Assembly (NCBI GenBank): GCA_030429345.1
Contig: JAUIFJ010000018.1
Location: 1-64,000, forward strand
Direction: 5' to 3'
DNA length: 64,000 nt
Source: a bacterium
Lineage (GTDB): Bacteria > CAIWAD01
Every line of letters starts with the position of its first letter. Positions within the stretch are counted from its first letter, which is position 1. Made by a program: the position numbers and the translations under genes. Shown in pieces: positions 57,001 to 64,000 of this stretch. The notes beneath the pieces were generated by a model. It worked only from the letters and a program-made list of their open reading frames with translations, was not told where the DNA came from and made no database searches.

Positions 57001-58326
57001 CAGGCTGGCGACGGCTTCGAACCAGGGATCCGTGTCGGCGCTCTGCTGCTGGCCGGAGATGCTGTAGATGTCGTCGGTCCAGGTCATGGTCACCGTGTCG
57101 TAGACATCAATGCTGAAGGTGCCCATGTTGACGCCGTACATGTGGAGCCAGCAGCTGACGACGGGGGCCGTCAGGCCGGACAGGTCCATGACAGGAGTAT
57201 CCAGCACGAAGTCGGTGTTGTTGTAGCTGCTCGCCTCGGTGTAGGCGTAGGTGCCGCCGCCCGTATGGTCTTCGGAAGCGCCGGTGCCGCTGGAGCCGGT
57301 GCCGTCGCTGTCCGTGGACCAGAAGCGCGGACCGTTGATCCAGTCGCCGCCGGGAATGCCGCCGTCGAAGGTCTCTTCCAGCGGGAAGGTGCTGAGAATG
57401 CCGGTTACGCCGAAGCTGAAGGGACCTTCGACCGCCAGATTCATGTTGGCGGAGGCATCCTGGGCCTCGATGCGGTAGCTGATGCTGGTTCCCGTGGGTT
57501 GGGCCGGAATGCCGAATTCGTAGGTGTCGCCGCCCACGTTGCCCATGGCTTCGGTGACGTCGCCGCCGCCGATGTCGTAGATCAGGTTGATGCTGGACAG
57601 CCCGCTGGCGTCCGTCACATCGGCGCTGACCACATAGGGGCCGGGATCCGTGTCGGGCACATTGCCAAGGGGCGTATGGGTGATGACGGGGGGATCGAGC
57701 TCGACCGCCGCGTCATACATGGCCAGCGTATAGGCGCCTTCGGCGGTGCTGTAGCCGTCGACGACCAGGTAGTAGGACCCGGCGGACAACAGGCAGGTGA
57801 CTTCCGATTGCAGGCTGCAGGAATCGTCGTTGCCGGCGACCAGGTTGGCCACGACATCCGGAGCGGCGCCGCCGCCGGGATCGCTGAAGATGGCCAGTCC
57901 CGTGTCGAAACCGCTTCCGCAGAGGCTGACGTAGACTTCGGTGTCGCTGGCCAGGGTGAAGCTGTACCAGGCATCTGCACCCAGGCAGGTGGAGGTGGCG
58001 CTGTAGAAACCGGTCCAGGCGCAGACAACGCCCGAGTTGTCGCTCAGGGGCCCAATGGAGTTGGTGAGACCGGCGGTGGAGCCGGAATCGAAATAGGGCA
58101 GGCCGGGAATGGCTTCCGCCGTCGTATGGTCATCGCCCCCCTGGCGCTGACCGAAGTCCGCATCCGGACGATCGGAAAGGGCCAGCAGCTCGTGCTTCAG
58201 GTCGGCGGGCATCGGCTGCCCGGCCTTCTTGAAGTCCAAGGCCTGCTGGTAGAGAGGATCCGCATTGCTGGCCAACAAGGCGGGCGCCAGCAGTCCGATT
58301 CCCAGAACCGTGGAAAGTTTGCGCAT
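54046..58326 (-). CDS. Very large secreted multidomain protein (repeated modules)
   Basis: Signal peptide MRKLSTVLGIGLLAPALLASNA; two LGYTWVNS.../FGYTWINS...-type modules; C-terminal EFFYIEANFE. Confidence 0.75.
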   Translation of the reverse strand: MRKLSTVLGIGLLAPALLASNADPLYQQALDFKKAGQPMPADLKHELLALSDRPDADFGQRQGGDDHTTAEAIPGLPYFDSGSTAGLTNSIGPLSDNSGVVCAWTGFYSATSTCLGADAWYSFTLASDTEVYVSLCGSGFDTGLAIFSDPGGGAAPDVVANLVAGNDDSCSLQSEVTCLLSAGSYYLVVDGYSTAEGAYTLAMYDAAVELDPPVITHTPLGNVPDTDPGPYVVSADVTDASGLSSINLIYDIGGGDVTEAMGNVGGDTYEFGIPAQPTGTSISYRIEAQDASANMNLAVEGPFSFGVTGILSTFPLEETFDGGIPGGDWINGPRFWSTDSDGTGSSGTGASEDHTGGGTYAYTEASSYNNTDFVLDTPVMDLSGLTAPVVSCWLHMYGVNMGTFSIDVYDTVTMTWTDDIYSISGQQQSADTDPWFEAVASLAAFQTNPVVVRFHGFTGPGYESDICLDDIFIGEPAAFDAAVTLVSYDDPIAAGFNSNVDLEVANVGASAVDVEVFVDMGLGASSVFVGNLGVGVTQPISVALATPGTPGNYSLDVEVVTVQADGAPGNNTDGATYDTVDNTLPPTNLLASDAELDQITLTWDAPAWFPAPEAPTGEISADDLPFEVPADISREKLDELLRDYAAAHPYWWMENSDRAFLNYNIYRDGGLVGTTAVPGFVDDLGNGVVVGQTYSYTVTALWDEGETVASNADDGTAVARPTSGGPDALGYTWVNSDDDTSPATFDWVEISGIGTDLNIAGDDAGAEQALPFAFPFYSGAFSTAWASSNGYLTFDSADFTDYSNDPVPNATLPNNAIFPLWDDLVTSSQGNIYFYDDSAMNNRVIFQWNDVPRLAGDGTFTFQLILNSDGTFKVQYLSIAGNTASATVGCENSDATIGLQVNNEDAGGTIADNVAIDFAPGAGDFIAPTIDHTQPFVLIEAEAGATTISATITDDSGIDSATLTYDNGGGDTPVAMADMGGGVYEASIPAQIAGTSVSYSISATDNSANMNAGSVGPFSFDVSSTAWTVNDLGATDGGLDETVLTWSLPTDPGTLAASVSNPWAQPEIATVDGKDHIVRPAHETADNGRELDQFNIYRDGVLAGSTGDFTFTDNAANGAVEGVEYSYTIRCVWSGTEYADGNADLGSFVGRPTSGGPDTFGYTWINSNDPMGPPVAFTDISADLNAVAVALTDDDSDGPFTMSSGFPFYGVDQTECYIGSNGIITFGIGSSSLSNTDLPSASAPGDLIAMFWDDLDLGDGVGTVHYLDDVANSRFIVQFTGVPEFPGPGGAPHTFQAILNADGTIEINLDSQGAGADLLSATLGIQNVDGTDGLAAHYNNVGGTVLAGTSYLFSPPAAQEAPVVTITYGSNQVTLNWNDVGASSYDVYGASSAYGPFVLLTSDAGLSESYPVATAMEFFYIEANFE

Positions 58327-58567
58327 GAAGTGCTCCTTCGAAAGTGGTTAGGACCCGGCGCTCGTACGGCCGGATCACACAATGCTGAAAAGTCAATGGC
58401 TACTTCAGGAAGAGTATGTCTGAACGTGAAAGACCATGGCAAAAACTGCTCCAGTCTTTGAAGGTGAAAAATTGCCCTATCTCAGCTTTTCCCAAAGCTG
58501 AATTGCATGCTTAGTTCGCGCGTGGGCCTTGCCTGCTCCGGGGGGCAGTGTTCAGGAGTGACGGATT

Positions 58568-59863
58568 CTAAACGAAGTCCCGGCCGGAAGCGCGCCCTTC
58601 GCGCAGCACTCCCACCGGCCGCATGCGGAACTCGCGGCCTTCCCAGGGAGAATTCCGGCCCCGGGTGAAGGCCTCCCTTTCCCGGTAGGTCCAGATCTCC
58701 TCTGCCAGGACCGTCGCCTCGAGCATTTCGCCGAGCTGCAGGCGTGCCGCCGGCAACCCGAGCACGCGGCGGGGACCATCGCTGAAGAAGGGAAGCAGAT
58801 CAGCCAGGCTCAGCAGGCCCGTTTCCACCAGGCACAGGTGGGCAGCGGCGAAACAGGTTTCCAGGCTGGCGGCACCGGCCGGACAGTAGCTGAATTCGCG
58901 GTCGATGCGGTCGAAGTCCGCCGGGCGATGGTCGCTGACGATGGCTTCCACCAGCCCTTCCCGGACTGCCTGCCGAAGGGCCTCCCGGTCTGTGTGAGGG
59001 CGCAGGGGCGGATCCGCCTTGAAGGCGGGATTGTAGTCGCTGGCCAGGAAATCCTCTTCGCTGAAGGCCAGGTGGTGCACGCCGACGTCGGCGCTGAGCA
59101 GCAGGTCTTCCTGGCGGGCCTTCCTCATGAGCTCCATCGAGCGCTCCGTCGACAGCAGCTGCAGGTGCAGGGGGCGATTCTCCCAGGCCACGGTGGCCAG
59201 GGCGCGCTGCACGCCGAGCTCCTCGGACAGGGCCGGAATGCCCTTAAGACCGCTGCGCAGGCTGGCCGACCCCTCGTTGACCTCCCCGCCCAGCAGGCTG
59301 CGCTCGCAGGGCAGCTCGAAGAGCGGACGCTGGAAGCGGTGGGCGTAGACCATGCTGCCCCGCAGCGCCGCCGCCGAGGGCAGGCCGCCCGGCCCGTCGC
59401 TGAAGGCCGCGGCTCCCGCCTCGGCCAGTTCGCCCAGGTCGGCCAGGCGCTCCCCGCTCCCGCCGCGTGTGACACGGGCCACCGGCAGCAGGCGGGTCAG
59501 TGCGCCTTGCGCGCGCTCCAGCTGGAAGCGCAGGGCGCCCTCGTTGTCGACCACCGGATCGCTGTCGGCGAAGACGCAGACGGCCGTATAGCCGCCGCTC
59601 GCCGCGGCACGCAGGCCGCTGGCAATGCTCTCGCGCTCTTCGTGGCCCGGCTCGCCGAAAGTGGCCCGCAGGTCGACGAAGCCCGGACAGAGAATGCGGC
59701 CCTTCAGATCGACGCGGCGGGCGGCCTGCAGGCCCTCGCCGATTTCGGCGATGCGCCCGTCCTCCAGCCTCAGGTCGGCGACGCGGTCCAGGTCCGCGCC
59801 GGGGTCCAGCAGGCGGGCTCCGGCCAGCAGCCACTCGCCCTGCAGGGTGGTCGGGTGATCCAT
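58568..59863 (-). CDS. pyrC: Dihydroorotase
   Basis: GRILCPGFVDLRATFGEPGHEERESIASGLRAAASGGYTAVCVFADSDPVVDN; follows pyrB. The usual D-x-H-x-H site reads DLRAT, so this may be a non-catalytic paralog. Confidence 0.75.
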   Translation of the reverse strand: MDHPTTLQGEWLLAGARLLDPGADLDRVADLRLEDGRIAEIGEGLQAARRVDLKGRILCPGFVDLRATFGEPGHEERESIASGLRAAASGGYTAVCVFADSDPVVDNEGALRFQLERAQGALTRLLPVARVTRGGSGERLADLGELAEAGAAAFSDGPGGLPSAAALRGSMVYAHRFQRPLFELPCERSLLGGEVNEGSASLRSGLKGIPALSEELGVQRALATVAWENRPLHLQLLSTERSMELMRKARQEDLLLSADVGVHHLAFSEEDFLASDYNPAFKADPPLRPHTDREALRQAVREGLVEAIVSDHRPADFDRIDREFSYCPAGAASLETCFAAAHLCLVETGLLSLADLLPFFSDGPRRVLGLPAARLQLGEMLEATVLAEEIWTYREREAFTRGRNSPWEGREFRMRPVGVLREGRASGRDFV

Positions 59864-60825
59864 CAGGAAGCCTCCACGGTCTTTGCGCCCAGCAGCAGGT
59901 AGAGCACGGCCATGCGCACGGCGACGCCGTTGGTCACCTGGTCCAGGATGATGCTGTACTCGCTGTCGGCGACATCGCTCGAGATCTCCACCCCGCGGTT
60001 GATCGGTCCGGGGTGCATCACGGTCATGCCCTCCGGGGCGTGCTGCTCGAGGCGCGCCCGGGTCAGGCCGAAGCGTTCGTGGTACTCCCGCAGGCCCGGG
60101 AAATGATGCGCCGTGTGACGCTCGAGCTGGATGCGCAGCACGTTGAGCACGTCGCTCTCTTCGATGGCCTCCTCGATGCGGTGATACACCCGCACACCCA
60201 GCTCGGCGATGCCGCGCGGGATCAGGGTCGGCGGCCCGCAGACCCCGACCACCGCCCCCATGCGCTGCAGGCCGTAGATGTTGGACAGGGCCACGCGGCT
60301 GTGCAGGATGTCCCCGCAGAGCGTGACGCGCAGGCCCTGGAAGTCGGGGTGGCGATCGCGGATCGAGAGCATGTCCAACAGCGCCTGCGTCGGATGCTCG
60401 TGCGCCCCGTCGCCCGCGTTGAGGATCACGCTGTCCAGGTTGCGCGCCAGGAAGCCCGGCGCTCCGGGGCAGCTGTGGCGCATGACGACGGCGTCGATCT
60501 TCATCGCCTCGATGTTGGCCGCCGTGTCGCGCAGGGTCTCGCCCTTCTGGGTGCTGCTGCTGCCGGCGCTGAAATTGACCGTATCACAGCTCAGGCGCTT
60601 CTCCGCCATCTCGAAACTGATGCGCGTGCGCGTCGAGTTCTCGAAGAAGAGATTGACCACCGTGATGCCGCGCAGGGTCGGCACCTTCTTGATCGGCCGC
60701 TCGAGCACGGCGCGGAAGTGGGTCGCCGTCTGCAGGATCAGTTCCAGGTCCTCGGCCGTGTAGTGCTCCAGGCCCAGCAGGTGCTCCTGGCTCAGCCGGG
60801 CCTCGTCCCGTCTTGTCTCGTTCAT
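59863..60825 (-). CDS. pyrB: Aspartate carbamoyltransferase catalytic subunit
   Basis: [44 protein letters not shown]. Confidence 0.95.
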   Translation of the reverse strand: MNETRRDEARLSQEHLLGLEHYTAEDLELILQTATHFRAVLERPIKKVPTLRGITVVNLFFENSTRTRISFEMAEKRLSCDTVNFSAGSSSTQKGETLRDTAANIEAMKIDAVVMRHSCPGAPGFLARNLDSVILNAGDGAHEHPTQALLDMLSIRDRHPDFQGLRVTLCGDILHSRVALSNIYGLQRMGAVVGVCGPPTLIPRGIAELGVRVYHRIEEAIEESDVLNVLRIQLERHTAHHFPGLREYHERFGLTRARLEQHAPEGMTVMHPGPINRGVEISSDVADSEYSIILDQVTNGVAVRMAVLYLLLGAKTVEAS

Positions 60826-61379
60826 CCCGCCTCCTCCTGCCGTTCGACCAGCCAGATGGCGTCCTCGCCGTCCTGTTCGCTCATGCGCACGCGGACCTCC
60901 TCGTCGGGGCCGGTGGGCACGTTGCGGCCGACGAAATCGGCGCGGATCGGCAGTTCCCGGTGCCCGCGATCGACGAAGACCGCCAGCTGGATGCGCCGCG
61001 GACGCCCCAGGTCCATCAGGGCGTCGAGGGCGGCGCGCACGGTGCGGCCCGTATACAGGACATCGTCGACCAGCACCAGGGTCTTGTCCTGGATGTCGAA
61101 GTCGATCTGCGTCGGCCGCACCACCGGCTGCTTGAGCGACATGCGCCAGTCGTCGCGGTAGAAGGTCACATCCAGTTCCCCGCAGGGAGGGCGAGTGCCT
61201 TCCAGCTCCTCGATGCGGCTGGCCAGGCGGCTGGCCACGTGCACGCCGCGGCTCTGCATGCCGATCAGGACCAGGTCCCGGCTGCCGCCGTTCTTCTCGA
61301 GAATCTCGTGGGCCAGGCGGGAGAGGGTGCGCGCCATGTTCTCCTGGTCGGAGAGCCGGCTCTTTTCGCGAAATGTCAT
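60822..61379 (-). CDS. pyrR: PyrR bifunctional regulator/uracil phosphoribosyltransferase
   Basis: [44 protein letters not shown]. Confidence 0.93.
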   Translation of the reverse strand: MTFREKSRLSDQENMARTLSRLAHEILEKNGGSRDLVLIGMQSRGVHVASRLASRIEELEGTRPPCGELDVTFYRDDWRMSLKQPVVRPTQIDFDIQDKTLVLVDDVLYTGRTVRAALDALMDLGRPRRIQLAVFVDRGHRELPIRADFVGRNVPTGPDEEVRVRMSEQDGEDAIWLVERQEEAG

Positions 61380-61720
61380 AGGGACCTCGCTCTGTGGATG
61401 GAAGGATAGGCCGGGCGCGTGCGAAGACGGGCCGAAGGCCTGCGGCGGAAGGGCGTTCGATGCGGCACAGCGTTCCTTTTCAGCCTCGCGGGACTGGTTT
61501 AAAGGCGGCTGCCGGTGACTCCGGAAGCAGCCCAAGATAGCCTCGGCGAGCGGACCGGCGCAAGGTGGCGGATGAGATTTCAATCCCCTTCGGGTGCGAT
61601 CTACGCCGGAAGCGCCCGGAAGGACTTCCGTGATACGGGACAAGCTTCGCCGGCGCCTGGATCCTTCTGCGAGATCTTGCTTCCATTCTCCATCTTCGGG
61701 GGAAGCAATTCCGAGGACCC

Positions 61721-61954
61721 ATGGACTCCCCTTCCGGCAACAAGACCCTCTTCATCGTCGCCGCCGTCGTCCTGGCGCTGGCGCCATTCACCCCCGAGCC
61801 CCACCTCGTCGAGAAACTGCGCATGCTCTTCCAGGGCACGCTGTCCCGCCCCCTGGACATCTTCGACCTCTGCATGCACGGCCTGCCCCTGCTCTTCGTC
61901 CTGGGCTGGGTCCTGCGGGATGCGTTGCGAAAGGGCAGGAACAGGGAGTCATGA
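61721..61954 (+). CDS. Small membrane protein
   Basis: 77-aa 2TM ORF whose stop overlaps the recC-like start (ATGA). Confidence 0.6.
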   Translation: MDSPSGNKTLFIVAAVVLALAPFTPEPHLVEKLRMLFQGTLSRPLDIFDLCMHGLPLLFVLGWVLRDALRKGRNRES

Positions 61955-64000
61955 TCCACGACCACGCCGGAGCCGACACGCGGGACCTCTTCGAGGAACT
62001 GGCCGCGACCCTGCAGCCGGAACTGGGACCGCAGGCAGGCCCGCTGGCCGCGCCGATCGTGCTGGTTCCTTCGACGGGCCTCGCCCGCTGGCTCAGGTTG
62101 CGCCTCGCGGAGCGTTTCGGCATTTGCGCCGGCCTGCAGCTGCCCTTCATCGCCAGCTGGCTGGGGGAGCTCCACGAGCAGCTGCTCGACAAGCCCGAAG
62201 GAGCCCTGCTCACGACCCGCACCCTTCCCGTGGCCCTTCTTGGCGAAGAGGCTTCCCGGGGACAGGACCGCCGGGCGGCCCGGCGCGCGCGGCAGCTGGC
62301 GGCCCACTTCGACCGCATGCTGGTCTACCAGCCGCAGGAGATCCTGCGTTGGCAGGCCGGCGAAGGCCAGGGGCTGGCCGACAGCTGGCGGGCGCTGGTC
62401 ACACGGGGCGGTCCGCGCAGCCACCGCGCCGCGCGGCTGCAGGAACTGTATCACCGTCTACGCAGCCGATCGGGCGCGGAACTCTGCAGAAGCCTGCCCA
62501 GGCAACTGCATGTTTTCCGGCCGATGGATCTGCCCCCGGCCCAGAAAAGCCTGCTCGAGGCCCTGGGCGAACACCTGCAGCTGCACCTCTACCTGCCCCG
62601 CCGCAGCGCGCAGTGCCCGGCCATTGGAGGCAGCGCCGCCCGCGCCTGGCGGGAAGCGGAAGCCTTTGCCGAGCGGGCGACGGCCCCCGAAGGCCCGCGG
62701 GAAGGATCCCTGCTGCAGCGTATACAGGACGCGCACCTTCGGGGAGCAGAGCCGGAGGCCGGGAGGCGGGCAATCGACAACAGCCTGCAGTTCTTTTCCT
62801 GTCACACGCCGCTTCGCGAAGTGGAATGCCTGGCCGAGGCCCTGCTCCGCCTGCTGCAGGAGCATCCGCACCTGGGACCGGAAGACATCCAGCTGCGCCT
62901 CGGTGACCTGGCGCTCTATGCCCCGGCCCTGCAGCAGGTTTTCCATGCCGGCGGACCCCTGGCCGGCCTTCTGCCGATGGCCTTGCCGGGCGCCGCGGGT
63001 GACGAGGATCCTGCGGGCCGTTTCCTGCAGCGGCTGCTGGCGCTGGGCGAGTGGGAAGGACGACCCGACCAGCTGCTGGACTTCCTCTCGCCTGCCGCCC
63101 TCGCCCGCCGCTTCGACCTGGAGGAATCCGATCGCGCCCCTCTGCGCCGGCTGCTGGCGGAAGGGGGCCTGACCTTCGGGCTGGACGAAAACCATCGCCA
63201 GGAACTGGGCCACGCGGCCCTGCGGGAAGGCAGCTGGGACTGGCTGCTTGAGCGCCTGCTGCTGGGCAGGCTGGCGGCGCCCGGCGAAGGCGATCAGGCG
63301 GCTCCCCTGCTTGAAGGGGAAGGCGCCGAAACGCTTCGCCCCCTGTGCAGCGCGGGAGTGGAAAGCGGCAGGCGTCTGGGCGGACTGATCGAGCTGGTTT
63401 CCAGCATTGCCAGGTGGCGCTCTTTCCTGCGCGAAGCAGCAAGCCTGGTCGAGCGCCTTTCCTGGCTCGACGGCAGACTGCAGCAGGAACTGCGCCCCGA
63501 AACGGACGCGGAAGTGGCGTCGCTGCGGCGGTGGAGCGAGAGACTGGCCGAGCTGGAGCAGGAAGCGCGCCGCCAGCCTCTGGAGGGCAACTGCGAAGCA
63601 GGAGCCCTGCTCGAGCTGCTTTCCCTGTCCTCCGCCTCAAGGCCTCCGCAGGAGGCGGGCGGGCAGGATGGCCGGATCACGGCAGGCAGCCTGACCTCTC
63701 TGCGTGGCGTGCCCGCGCGGGTCGTGGCCCTGCTGGGCATGTCGGATGCCGCCTTTCCCCGCAGCTCCGCCTCGCATGAACTGGAATCGGAGGAACTCCC
63801 CTTGCGTGACCCGCGGCGGGAAGACCTGGCGCTCTTCGAGGACAGCCTGTTGTCCGCGCAGGAGCATCTGCTCTGCTTCTGGCAGGGGCAGGACGCGCGC
63901 AGCGGAGAGCAGCTGGCCCCGGGACTTCCCTTGCGAGAATTGCTGGAGGAGGTGCGCCTGGTCTGCGGAAAGGATCCCGTGCAGCAGGAGTTCCTCCACC
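61951..64000 (+). CDS. recC: Exodeoxyribonuclease V gamma subunit (RecC-like), 5' part, runs off the right edge
   Basis: Reading from ATG at 61951: LVPSTGLARWLRLRLAERFGICAGLQLPFIASWL...FFSCHTPLREVECLAEALLRLL...LGMSDAAFPR; open-ended so not in the ORF track. Confidence 0.85.
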   Translation, partial: MIHDHAGADTRDLFEELAATLQPELGPQAGPLAAPIVLVPSTGLARWLRLRLAERFGICAGLQLPFIASWLGELHEQLLDKPEGALLTTRTLPVALLGEEASRGQDRRAARRARQLAAHFDRMLVYQPQEILRWQAGEGQGLADSWRALVTRGGPRSHRAARLQELYHRLRSRSGAELCRSLPRQLHVFRPMDLPPAQKSLLEALGEHLQLHLYLPRRSAQCPAIGGSAARAWREAEAFAERATAPEGPREGSLLQRIQDAHLRGAEPEAGRRAIDNSLQFFSCHTPLREVECLAEALLRLLQEHPHLGPEDIQLRLGDLALYAPALQQVFHAGGPLAGLLPMALPGAAGDEDPAGRFLQRLLALGEWEGRPDQLLDFLSPAALARRFDLEESDRAPLRRLLAEGGLTFGLDENHRQELGHAALREGSWDWLLERLLLGRLAAPGEGDQAAPLLEGEGAETLRPLCSAGVESGRRLGGLIELVSSIARWRSFLREAASLVERLSWLDGRLQQELRPETDAEVASLRRWSERLAELEQEARRQPLEGNCEAGALLELLSLSSASRPPQEAGGQDGRITAGSLTSLRGVPARVVALLGMSDAAFPRSSASHELESEELPLRDPRREDLALFEDSLLSAQEHLLCFWQGQDARSGEQLAPGLPLRELLEEVRLVCGKDPVQQEFLH

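Noticed and set aside
56383-58461. 692-aa + strand ORF
   Set aside because: Antisense to the large secreted protein; composition is typical of a shadow ORF

Overview
The window has two parts. Positions 1 to about 24,044 are the right-hand part of an integrated mobile element. It carries a leftward phage/plasmid-like replication operon: a sigma-like protein, an SSB-like protein, a DinG/XPD-type helicase, an SF2 helicase fused to a RuvC-like nuclease, a CHC2/TOPRIM primase-ATPase and an SMC/RecF-like ATPase. It also carries an AT-richer rightward accessory block with an MmeI-like restriction-modification protein, several membrane or secreted unknowns, and a tightly overlapping GHKL-ATPase / STAS-like (DUF4325-type) / 2TM triad. 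The right end has a tyrosine integrase next to an orphan 3' half of a tRNA-Gln(UUG), which is probably the att site. No phage structural genes were seen in the window. Positions 24,045-64,000 look like the chromosome of a high-GC bacterium whose secreted proteins carry T9SS/Por-type sorting tails (FCB-like; taxon not proven). This part encodes an FAD oxidoreductase with a duplicated 3' tail, an ABC transporter, an MltF-like transglycosylase, sucAB-lpd, an eight-gene kynurenine/2-aminomuconate operon, large secreted proteins, a metalloprotease, pyrR-pyrB-pyrC and the start of a recC-like gene. Intergenic regions contain several palindromic repeat families. The best candidates for an undescribed system are the GHKL/STAS-like/2TM triad (20.6-22.6 kb) and the unusual replication module, in which three proteins end in SSB-like 'DPF/DIPF' tails and a helicase is fused to a RuvC-like domain. 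All domain calls come from reading the sequence; no database search was run.
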